Source of the DNA: Paramuribaculum sp.
GTDB taxonomy: Bacteria > Bacteroidota > Bacteroidia > Bacteroidales > Muribaculaceae
Assembly (NCBI GenBank): GCA_029058455.1
Contig: JAIDXU010000343.1
Coordinates: 1 to 8,805, forward strand
Direction of reading: 5' to 3'
Length of the DNA: 8,805 nt
The translations under genes were made by a program, and so were the position numbers. Below the pieces are notes generated by a model. The model was not told the DNA's origin and did not search any database. It was given only the letters and a program-made list of their open reading frames with translations. Below, piece after piece: positions 1 through 5,297 of this stretch. The number at the start of each line of letters is the position of its first letter. Position 1 is the stretch's first letter.

Positions 1-49
1 TCTGTGAGTGGAGAGTAGAATGGATTTTCGGTATAATGGTGCAAAAATA

Positions 50-94
50 GCAAAATATTCTAAAAATATCAATCTTCTTGGATGAATATTTTGC
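50..94. repeat. 11-bp inverted repeat around the metY promoter
   Basis: Positions 50-60 (GCAAAATATTC) are the exact reverse complement of 84-94 (GAATATTTTGC), with 23 bases between them. The -33 TTG of the proposed metY promoter lies between the arms, and the right arm occupies the spacer between -33 and -7. That placement suits an operator for a dimeric repressor, but this is inference. The sequence is very A/T-rich, so chance symmetry is possible. The sub-motif ATTTTGC recurs at 103-109, overlapping the -7 element. Confidence 0.45.
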
Positions 95-108
95 GATAAC
101 TAATTTTG
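78..108 (+). promoter_or_regulatory. Bacteroidota-type promoter of metY
   Basis: A TTG at 78-80 is followed after 20 bases by TAATTTTG at 101-108. This fits the Bacteroidota primary sigma consensus (TTTG, 19-21 bases, TAnnTTTG). Transcription would begin near 113-116, giving a leader of roughly 20-25 bases that ends in an A/T-rich stretch before the ATG at 137. The leader is too short to hold a riboswitch. Confidence 0.65.
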
Positions 109-136
109 CAGCATAAATAATTTAAAATAACAAATT

Positions 137-1426
137 ATGGAAAAAAGAGATTTACACTTTGAGACGCTCCAACTTCATGTTGGTCAGGAACAGCCGGATT
201 CTGCAACCGATGCACGTGCCGTGCCAATCTATCAGACCACTTCCTATGTATTTCGTAACTCACAGCACGCTGCCGACAGGTTCGGACTACGGGATGCGGG
301 GAATATTTATGGCCGTCTGACCAACTCCACTCAAGGAGTGCTTGAAGAGCGCGTGGCTGCTCTTGAAGGTGGTGTGGCCGGACTGGCAGTGGCCAGCGGT
401 GCGGCTGCGATAACTTATGCCCTCCAGAATATAGCGCAAAACGGAGATCATCTTGTAGCAGCTGATAATCTCTATGGTGGATCCACCAATCTTATCAGTC
501 ATACACTTTCCACTCAGGGAGTAGAGAGCACTTTTGTGGATGTCAGCGACTTTGAGGCTGTTGAAACGGCTATACGGCCAAATACAAAGCTTCTATTTGT
601 CGAGACTTTCGGAAATCCGAACTGCGATGTAACCGATATAAAGACTTTGGCTGAGATCGCTCATCGCCACAATATTCCACTGATTGTTGACAATACCTTT
701 GGTACTCCTTATCTCGCCCGGCCGATAGAACTGGGAGCCGACATAGTGGTGCACTCCGCCACAAAATTCCTCGGAGGACATGGTACGTCTTTAGGGGGAA
801 TAATCGTAGACGGAGGCAGTTTCCCGTGGAGTGAATATCCTGATAAATTCCCTACTTTGGCAAAGCCCGATCCCAGTTATCATGGAGCGGTGTTTACGGA
901 TGTCGCCGGGGCTGCAGCTTTTGTAACGCGAATACGCGCCGTCATTCTACGCGATACAGGAGCTACCATTTCTCCATTTAATGCTTTCATACTGCTGCAA
1001 GGAGTTGAGACACTTTCGCTTCGTGTGGAGCGTCATGTGGAAAATGCGCTCAGGGTTATTGAATTTCTTGCACAACATCCGAAAGTAGCGAAAGTGAACC
1101 ATCCCTCTCTTCCTGACCATAGGGATAATGCGCTCTACAACAAATTATATCCTAATGGGGCCGGTTCGATATTTACTTTTGAGATAAAGGGAGATCAGAA
1201 AAATGCGTGGAAATTTATCGATTCGCTTCAGATTTTCTCACTTCTTGCAAATGTGGCTGACGTGAAGTCGCTCGTGATTCATCCCTATACTACAACCCAC
1301 TCACAACTTGAACCTGAAGAACTTGAGCGTCAGCATATAACGCCTTCAACCATAAGGCTCAGCATAGGTACCGAGCATATCGACGATATTATCGCCGATC
1401 TCTCCCAGGCTCTTGATAAGGTGTAG
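137..1426 (+). CDS. metY: O-acetylhomoserine sulfhydrylase (MetY), PLP-dependent
   Basis: The 429-residue protein is a full-length Cys/Met-metabolism PLP enzyme (cystathionine gamma-synthase superfamily). Family members of this type convert O-acetylhomoserine and sulfide into homocysteine and acetate in the cytosol, the direct sulfhydrylation route to methionine. The N-terminal segment FETLQLHVGQEQPDSATDAR and the length near 430 residues are typical of MetY rather than of the roughly 380-390-residue MetB/MetC enzymes. Visible active-site features are the YGR motif (Y58, R60), the glycine-containing SGAAA segment (88-92), the cofactor aspartate in VDNT (D185), and the Schiff-base lysine in SATKFLGGHG (K210). 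The ATG at 137 starts the conserved N-terminus and sits just below a good promoter. The gene appears monocistronic, because the next 541 bases are non-coding. Homocysteine formation is the likely role. Cysteine synthesis from O-acetylserine is a known side activity in some relatives and cannot be excluded. Confidence 0.93.
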   Translation: MEKRDLHFETLQLHVGQEQPDSATDARAVPIYQTTSYVFRNSQHAADRFGLRDAGNIYGRLTNSTQGVLEERVAALEGGVAGLAVASGAAAITYALQNIAQNGDHLVAADNLYGGSTNLISHTLSTQGVESTFVDVSDFEAVETAIRPNTKLLFVETFGNPNCDVTDIKTLAEIAHRHNIPLIVDNTFGTPYLARPIELGADIVVHSATKFLGGHGTSLGGIIVDGGSFPWSEYPDKFPTLAKPDPSYHGAVFTDVAGAAAFVTRIRAVILRDTGATISPFNAFILLQGVETLSLRVERHVENALRVIEFLAQHPKVAKVNHPSLPDHRDNALYNKLYPNGAGSIFTFEIKGDQKNAWKFIDSLQIFSLLANVADVKSLVIHPYTTTHSQLEPEELERQHITPSTIRLSIGTEHIDDIIADLSQALDKV

Positions 1427-1478
1427 ATTTACCCACTCCGCGTGCTGCCTATCATAATCTCTAATAAACATAATGCGT

Positions 1479-1564
1479 GTAGGGATGCTCCATGGAGCAT
1501 CCTCGCCGACCCACCACGCGCAATCAACATTCTATCAGGAGGATGCACCGTGGTGCATCCCTAC
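1479..1564. repeat. REP/BIME-like pair of inverted hairpins
   Basis: Two 26-bp arms, 1479-1504 and 1539-1564, are inverted copies of each other and match at 23 of 26 positions. They are separated by 34 bases. Each arm is itself a palindrome: 1483-1502 is a perfect 20-bp palindrome, and 1541-1560 is palindromic except for its two central bases. Two of the three differences are a coupled T-A to A-T swap within the stem, so base pairing is kept in both arms; the third is at the hairpin centre. This is the architecture of bacterial interspersed mosaic elements made of paired REP units. Such units are usually multicopy and often mobilised by RAYT (IS200-like) transposases in other bacteria. It may also shield the 3' end of the metY transcript. 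Copy number cannot be judged from one window. Confidence 0.7.
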
Positions 1565-1596
1565 CAGGCCTGAATCCCGGAGGGATGTGGGATGTT

Positions 1597-1774
1597 AACC
1601 GCGGGTGACATCCCGCGGAATGGATCCCCCCTCGGCTAAGAACCCGCGGAGCGCGGTGACTGATAATACCCTATTAATCAGGAATGAATCACCGCGCTCC
1701 GCGGGTTCTTTCATGGGTATGGGCTGCCTACACGGGTTAACACCCGCGGTTCACGACCTGCACCCGCTCCGCGG
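1597..1774. repeat. Nested GC-rich palindrome cluster with six CCGCGG sites
   Basis: Several palindromes sit inside one another. AACCGCGGGTG at 1597-1607 is inverted at 1741-1751. A 7-bp stem pairs 1599-1605 with 1612-1618. The long hairpin at 1638-1710 lies in the middle. A further copy of the core CCCGCTCCGCGG is at 1763-1774. CCGCGG occurs six times, starting at 1599, 1613, 1644, 1699, 1744 and 1769. The pattern suggests a multicopy, hairpin-forming intergenic repeat or a decayed miniature element. No target-site duplication or transposase was recognised. Confidence 0.6.
1638..1710. repeat. Perfect 22-bp stem hairpin, possible bidirectional terminator
   Basis: Positions 1638-1659 are the exact reverse complement of 1689-1710. 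Inside, CTGAT (1660-1664) pairs with ATCAG (1677-1681), and AATA (1665-1668) pairs with TATT (1672-1675) around a CCC loop with one bulged A. The unpaired bases 1682-1688 form a one-sided bulge. The 73-base fold is very stable and ends in GGGTTCTTT on the + strand and GGGTTCTTA on the - strand. It could stop transcription either way, although the T tract is short. A stem this long and perfect is more typical of a repeat element than of an ordinary terminator. Confidence 0.6.
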
Positions 1775-1874
1775 ACTACCTTCACCACCTTAGTAGCGGC
1801 ACGATTTTTGACACAGCCTTGTCCAAAATAGGTAAGTCTGTTTTGTATATGGCGACGTTATATGTGAGGTAATA

Positions 1875-1909
1875 TCACTTTATGTAAAAAAAATATCGAG
1901 ATAAAGTGA
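1875..1909. repeat. 9-bp inverted repeat upstream of the ATPase gene
   Basis: TCACTTTAT (1875-1883) is the exact reverse complement of ATAAAGTGA (1901-1909), with a 17-base A-rich centre. It ends about 40 bases before the -7-like element and about 60 before the ATPase start. An operator or a remnant end of an inserted element are both possible. There is no independent support for either. Confidence 0.35.
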
Positions 1910-1950
1910 AGAAACTGATTAAAGCGTATGGCTTGCGAGAGGAAATGCAC

Positions 1951-1958
1951 TATCTTTG
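1951..1958 (+). promoter_or_regulatory. -7-like element TATCTTTG of the ATPase gene
   Basis: TATCTTTG matches the Bacteroidota TAnnTTTG element exactly. No TTTG or TTG lies 19-21 bases upstream; the nearest, TTG at 1933-1935, leaves only 15 bases. The element ends just 9 bases before the ATG at 1968, so initiation at the usual distance would leave a leader of only a few bases. Confidence 0.5.
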
Positions 1959-1967
1959 CAGAAGAAT

Positions 1968-3401
1968 ATGGAACAGCAACAAAACTTTATCGGAAGAGAG
2001 AAAGAGCGCAGGGAGCTTGACAGATGTCTTGGTTCCAACCGTTCAGAACTTGTCATTGTTTATGGTCGCCGGCGTGTAGGCAAAACATTTCTGGTTGAAC
2101 AGCACTTCAATCAGACATTCGATTTCTGGTATGTCGGGAGACGTAAGATTCCAACAAGGGAACAGTTACGACAATTCGGAAGGGTACTGACCAGATTCTC
2201 CGGCAAAGCATATAGCTTTGCAACCTGGTTTGAGGCCTTTGATGCCCTTGAAGATTATCTTGATACATTACCCGGTGATAGGAAGAAAGTAGTCTTTATC
2301 GATGAGATGCCCTGGATTGACAGGGTACATTCAAACTTTGTGCTGGCTCTTGAAGGTTTCTGGAACGGATATGCGATGAGCCGTGGTGATATCATGCTTA
2401 TCGCAACGGGTTCCGCCACATCATGGATGCGTGATAAGCTAATAGAAAACAAAGGGGGACTTCATTCAAGGATTACAAGTCAGCTTCACATAGCACCGTT
2501 TACGCTTGGAGAGACAGAAAAGTATCTTGAAAGTATAGGTATAGAATGGGACAGATATCAAATCCTACAGACATACATGGTTCTTGGCGGCGTCCCGTTC
2601 TACTACAGTCTTCTTGACCCCGGACTTAGCCTCTCCCAAAACATCGATATGCTGTTCTTCAACTCAGATGGCAAACTCAAGGATGAGTTTGAAGAGTTGT
2701 ACACGGCATTGTTCAAGTATGCAGACAGGTATATTGAAGTTGTGAAGGCCTTAAGCGGTCACAAATACGGCATGACATTCAATGAATTGGAAGGTGCTGT
2801 AAAGATTGAAGGAGGCCAACTTACTAAGATTTTGAAGAATCTTGAACGTTGTGACTTTATAGATCGGTGGTCTCAATATGGGAACAAAAAACGTGAGGAA
2901 GTATTACGCCTGACTGATTTCTATACCCTCTTTTACTATAAGTTCATTGACTCCAGAAATATCCGTGAAGAGCAATGGTGGAGCAAGAACAGCACCTCTT
3001 CAGCAGTCAGTTCATGGATGGGAACGAGTTTCGAGATGGTATGCCTTAAACATAATCAGAACATCAAGAATGCTCTCGGTCTGCAGGTCATATCCACAGA
3101 AACGACGACCTGGCACTGTAATCCGAATGAGCAGGAAAATACTCCCGGAGCTCAGATTGATATGATTATTGAACGCGCAGACAGAATAATTCATTTATGT
3201 GAGATAAAGTTTTCCATAGACAAATACAATATTTCAAAGGATTATGAGAACCGGCTTCGTGAACGTGCATCTCTGTTCCGTTATCTGACCAAGAATAAGA
3301 AATCACTTGTGCATACCTTTATAACCACTTATGGGGTGGCAAACGGAAAAAACAAAAGTATCGTCCATAGCGAGGTGACGATGAATGATCTCTTCTCGTG
3401 A
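1968..3401 (+). CDS. AAA-type P-loop ATPase with C-terminal DUF234/PD-(D/E)XK-like domain
   Basis: The 477-residue protein belongs to the 'archaeal ATPase plus DUF234' family of stand-alone ATP-binding proteins common in Bacteroidota. It opens with the family signature FIGREKERREL (7-17). Walker A is GRRRVGKT (33-40), Walker B is KKVVFIDEMPW (D112, E113), and a sensor-like segment ATGSATSWM is at 146-154. The conserved GGVPFYY motif follows, and the middle resembles a winged-helix region. The C-terminus has D398 in QIDMIIER and E412-x-K414 in CEIKFS, the spacing of a PD-(D/E)XK nuclease-like core. The ATG at 1968 is preferred because it directly precedes the family N-terminus; an in-frame TTG at 1956 overlaps the -7-like element. 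The gene has no operon partner, is flanked by repeat-rich spacers, and looks more A/T-rich by eye than its neighbours, all consistent with acquisition. Cellular role is unknown; nucleic-acid processing or defence is a guess. Confidence 0.85.
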   Translation: MEQQQNFIGREKERRELDRCLGSNRSELVIVYGRRRVGKTFLVEQHFNQTFDFWYVGRRKIPTREQLRQFGRVLTRFSGKAYSFATWFEAFDALEDYLDTLPGDRKKVVFIDEMPWIDRVHSNFVLALEGFWNGYAMSRGDIMLIATGSATSWMRDKLIENKGGLHSRITSQLHIAPFTLGETEKYLESIGIEWDRYQILQTYMVLGGVPFYYSLLDPGLSLSQNIDMLFFNSDGKLKDEFEELYTALFKYADRYIEVVKALSGHKYGMTFNELEGAVKIEGGQLTKILKNLERCDFIDRWSQYGNKKREEVLRLTDFYTLFYYKFIDSRNIREEQWWSKNSTSSAVSSWMGTSFEMVCLKHNQNIKNALGLQVISTETTTWHCNPNEQENTPGAQIDMIIERADRIIHLCEIKFSIDKYNISKDYENRLRERASLFRYLTKNKKSLVHTFITTYGVANGKNKSIVHSEVTMNDLFS

Positions 3402-3448
3402 TTGTAGAAAAATGAGCCAACACAGGCTGTTTTCAATTGTTATAATGA

Positions 3449-3583
3449 GGCCGCGCCGTATCATCACCGCCATACGGGGCAGCGGCCATGCGGATGTCAG
3501 CGCGAAGAATCGCGCTGCTACACTCTCTTTCGGCGCATTTGGAGCGTTCGCCGACTTGTAGAAACCGGCGGCGGGTGGCCGGT
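3449..3583. repeat. Cluster of four GC-rich hairpins between the ATPase gene and upp
   Basis: Four stems follow one another in the 237-bp spacer. GGCCGC (3449-3454) pairs with 3482-3487 and CCGTAT (3456-3461) with 3472-3477, forming one interrupted 12-bp stem. CAGCGCG (3498-3504) pairs with 3511-3517 around AAGAAT. TCGGCG (3530-3535) pairs with 3549-3554. ACCGGC (3564-3569) pairs with 3578-3583. None is followed by a T tract, so they are poor intrinsic terminators. They lie upstream of the upp -7 element and so are not in the upp leader. A second repeat-type region like that at 1479-1774 is the simplest reading. Confidence 0.5.
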
Positions 3584-3600
3584 GTTTGGCGAAAAATTCT

Positions 3601-3608
3601 TAACTTTG
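3601..3608 (+). promoter_or_regulatory. -7-like element TAACTTTG of upp
   Basis: TAACTTTG matches TAnnTTTG and lies 30 bases before the upp ATG, giving a leader of roughly 25 bases. TTTG at 3585-3588 leaves only a 12-base gap, shorter than the usual 19-21, so the -33 half is weak. Its position inside the 5' extension of the open frame argues that upp starts at 3639. Confidence 0.5.
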
Positions 3609-3638
3609 CGAGGTGGTCAAATCCACGCCTTAAATACC

Positions 3639-4292
3639 ATGAAAGTTATAAATTTTGATGATACCCCTTCGTTGGTCAGCCAGTATCTTGCCGAGCTGAG
3701 AGATGTTAATGTTCAGGGCGATATGCTTCGCTTCCGCCGCAATCTCGAGCGTATAGGCGAAATAATGGCCTACGAAATTTCGCGCCACATCGACTATAAG
3801 GTTGAGGAGATACAAACACCCCTCGCCACCGCCAAATGTCACCTCATAGGCGAGAAAATAGTGCTTGCTACTATCTTCCGTGCCGGTGTGCCGTTCCATC
3901 AGGGCTTCCTTAACTATTTCGACCACGCCGAAAACGCCTTTGTCTCGGCTTATCGCAAATATAAGGAGAAGGAAAGTTTTGATGTGTTTATCGAATATAT
4001 CGCGTCGCCCAATCTCGAGGGCAAGACACTCATTATTGTCGATCCCATGCTGGCAACGGGCGCCTCGATGGAGCTGAGCTATCGCGCTCTTCTCACCAAA
4101 GGCAACCCGGCCAAAATACATGTATGTTCGGTTATCGCTTCACAGCAGGCGGTTGACTATGTGTGTAAGCACTTCCCCGAAGAAAAGACAACCGTTTGGA
4201 TCGGAGCTATTGATCCCGAAATCAACTCACATTCCTATATCGTTCCCGGACTCGGTGACGCCGGCGACCTTGCTTACGGTGAAAAACTTTGA
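3639..4292 (+). CDS. upp: Uracil phosphoribosyltransferase
   Basis: The 217-residue cytosolic enzyme makes UMP and pyrophosphate from uracil and PRPP (pyrimidine salvage). The PRPP-binding motif VDPMLATGAS is at 134-143 and the C-terminal uracil-binding signature VPGLGDAGDLAYG at 202-214, close to PGLGDAGD in E. coli Upp. The FRAGVPFHQGFL segment (80-91) corresponds to the LRAGLGM region of the E. coli enzyme. Length fits the family, which is usually 205-220 residues. The open frame extends upstream to a GTG at 3582, but the ATG at 3639 is chosen because the -7 element lies within the extension and the extra residues are unlike the family. The last 66 bp, encoding the conserved C-terminal signature, overlap the 3' end of the convergent DUF4249 gene. 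No terminator is visible after the stop. Confidence 0.93.
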   Translation: MKVINFDDTPSLVSQYLAELRDVNVQGDMLRFRRNLERIGEIMAYEISRHIDYKVEEIQTPLATAKCHLIGEKIVLATIFRAGVPFHQGFLNYFDHAENAFVSAYRKYKEKESFDVFIEYIASPNLEGKTLIIVDPMLATGASMELSYRALLTKGNPAKIHVCSVIASQQAVDYVCKHFPEEKTTVWIGAIDPEINSHSYIVPGLGDAGDLAYGEKL

Positions 4293-5297
4293 GTCGAAGG
4301 GTTCGTAATTATCCTTGAAGTTTGTTTCGAGAAAATCCCTGAGGCTGATTGTGTAGCTTGAAAGTGACTGTGCGGCCACGACTCCGGCGTTTGAGGAAAC
4401 ATTGCTGTAGCCCCACATCGGATCGGCAAAACCGAGGTCTCCGTAGTCGCCCAACACTCCCGAGTCGCGTTGCCATAAGTAGAGAATACGGTTATAATAG
4501 CTGCGCGAAATGGTGATGAGATAAAAGGTGACGGTGCAGTCGAACAGCTCCGGATCATATTCGGGCGCGTTGACATAATAGCCCATATTTTTCAGAAACA
4601 TGTTGAGGTTATAGTTTTTTCCGGCAAACTGCCTGTCGGAAAAGGTCATCATGTTGCTGTCGCCGTCGGCCATCACCGATTCAAACACTCCGATATGCTC
4701 GGTGAAAATGGGTTCGAAGCTGTCGTCAAACGACCCCAAATATAGGCTGGCGTATGATTCCATATCCCAGTCGGCTTCATCATGCCCTGTGGGACATGCT
4801 GCTATATACCCTAACCGGAAGTAGTTGTCGGTGCCGGGATCATCCTTTATCTGAGCCACCACATGGAGATCGAAGCCTGTGTGGAAGGTCATAGGTTCAG
4901 CGATGTCGCGCAGGGAATATTTGGTATCGGTCTGCATTTTCACTCCCGAGATCGGAACGGCAACCGGTATCTTTACCGTGGCCTCGGCGTTACCATATTT
5001 CTCGCTCTCGGCCACGATATGTATCTCGTCACCCTCAGTGGCGATATAGTCGTCGGGCATCGGCTGATTGTTGACATAGATCGTTACCGTCGCGTCGCCG
5101 GGTCGGAGGAATATATTGTCTGTGTTATCGGAATATACCCAGCTGCGGCTCAGATCAACTTTTATCGGTTCGCCGGCAGTGATGAGCGAGTTGATACACA
5201 ACACCGGCTTGGTGTCGATCTTTGGGTCGAAATCTTCATAGCATCCCGTCAGTATAAACGGGAGAATTATCAATGGTAGGTATCTTAGAATTGCCAT
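4227..5297 (-). CDS. DUF4249 lipoprotein, partner of the adjacent TonB receptor
   Basis: The 356-residue protein starts with a lipoprotein signal peptide (residues 1-18) and lipobox LTGC, with C19 as the lipidated cysteine. The following YEDFD is acidic, as in the Bacteroidota export signal that sends lipoproteins to the cell surface, so a surface location is likely. A beta-rich N-terminal region (about 27-125) and the GYSNVSSNAGVV segment near residue 300 fit the DUF4249 family. These proteins are encoded beside TonB-dependent receptors and are thought to be their partners; the ligand is unknown. The ATG overlaps the receptor's 3' end by 13 bp, which implies translational coupling. The last 21 residues (336-356) lie antisense to the end of upp and follow the conserved part, so they look like a read-through extension. 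It is the last gene of the signalling operon. SusD-like function is possible by analogy only, since no SusD motifs were seen. Confidence 0.85.
   Translation of the reverse strand: MAILRYLPLIILPFILTGCYEDFDPKIDTKPVLCINSLITAGEPIKVDLSRSWVYSDNTDNIFLRPGDATVTIYVNNQPMPDDYIATEGDEIHIVAESEKYGNAEATVKIPVAVPISGVKMQTDTKYSLRDIAEPMTFHTGFDLHVVAQIKDDPGTDNYFRLGYIAACPTGHDEADWDMESYASLYLGSFDDSFEPIFTEHIGVFESVMADGDSNMMTFSDRQFAGKNYNLNMFLKNMGYYVNAPEYDPELFDCTVTFYLITISRSYYNRILYLWQRDSGVLGDYGDLGFADPMWGYSNVSSNAGVVAAQSLSSYTISLRDFLETNFKDNYEPFDSKFFTVSKVAGVTESGNDIGM

Larger units (their letters stand above)
1427..1967. other. 541-bp gene-free spacer filled with palindromes
   Basis: No convincing coding region lies between metY and the ATPase gene. 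The only open frame of any size (1605-1793) runs straight through perfect palindromes and has no recognisable protein features. The spacer holds a pair of inverted hairpins (1479-1564), a nested GC-rich palindrome cluster (1597-1774), an A/T-rich stretch with a 9-bp inverted repeat (1875-1909), and a -7-like element (1951-1958). Base composition shifts sharply from GC-rich before about 1775 to A/T-rich after about 1805, as if two pieces of different origin were joined there. Confidence 0.7.

Noticed and set aside
1..136. S-adenosylmethionine riboswitch ahead of metY
   Set aside because: The leader after the promoter is only about 20-25 bases, too short for a riboswitch aptamer, and I saw no SAM-aptamer motifs.
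1479..1774. CRISPR array or integron-type recombination sites
   Set aside because: There are no regularly spaced identical direct repeats with unique spacers, and no Cas or integrase gene nearby. The units are inverted and nested, as in hairpin repeats.
1605..1793. 62-codon open frame in the palindrome cluster
   Set aside because: It begins at a GTG inside a hairpin, runs through perfect inverted repeats, has no recognisable domain and no promoter or start context. The frame is a by-product of GC-rich repeats.
1805..1835. Possible insertion-sequence end in TTTTTGACACAGCCTT
   Set aside because: The phrase looked familiar from transposon-rich DNA, but there is no matching opposite end, duplication or transposase in the window.
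3415..3434. Intrinsic terminator after the ATPase gene (AGCC...GGCT then GTTTTC)
   Set aside because: The stem is only 4 bp with a 6-base loop and a 4-base T run, too weak to call.
3582..3638. Upstream GTG start for upp, adding 19 residues
   Set aside because: The extension contains the TAACTTTG promoter element and a hairpin arm, and Upp proteins normally begin near the ATG at 3639.
3630..4121. 163-codon open frame antisense to upp
   Set aside because: It lies inside a firmly identified gene, shows no family features, and follows the codon structure of upp on the other strand. It is a shadow frame.
4290..4312. Terminator between convergent upp and the DUF4249 gene
   Set aside because: The only symmetry is CGAA-GGG-TTCG, a 4-bp stem without a T tract on either strand.
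4863..5279. 138-codon open frame antisense to the DUF4249 gene
   Set aside because: The minus-strand frame has a lipoprotein signal, a known family and operon context. The plus-strand frame has none of these.
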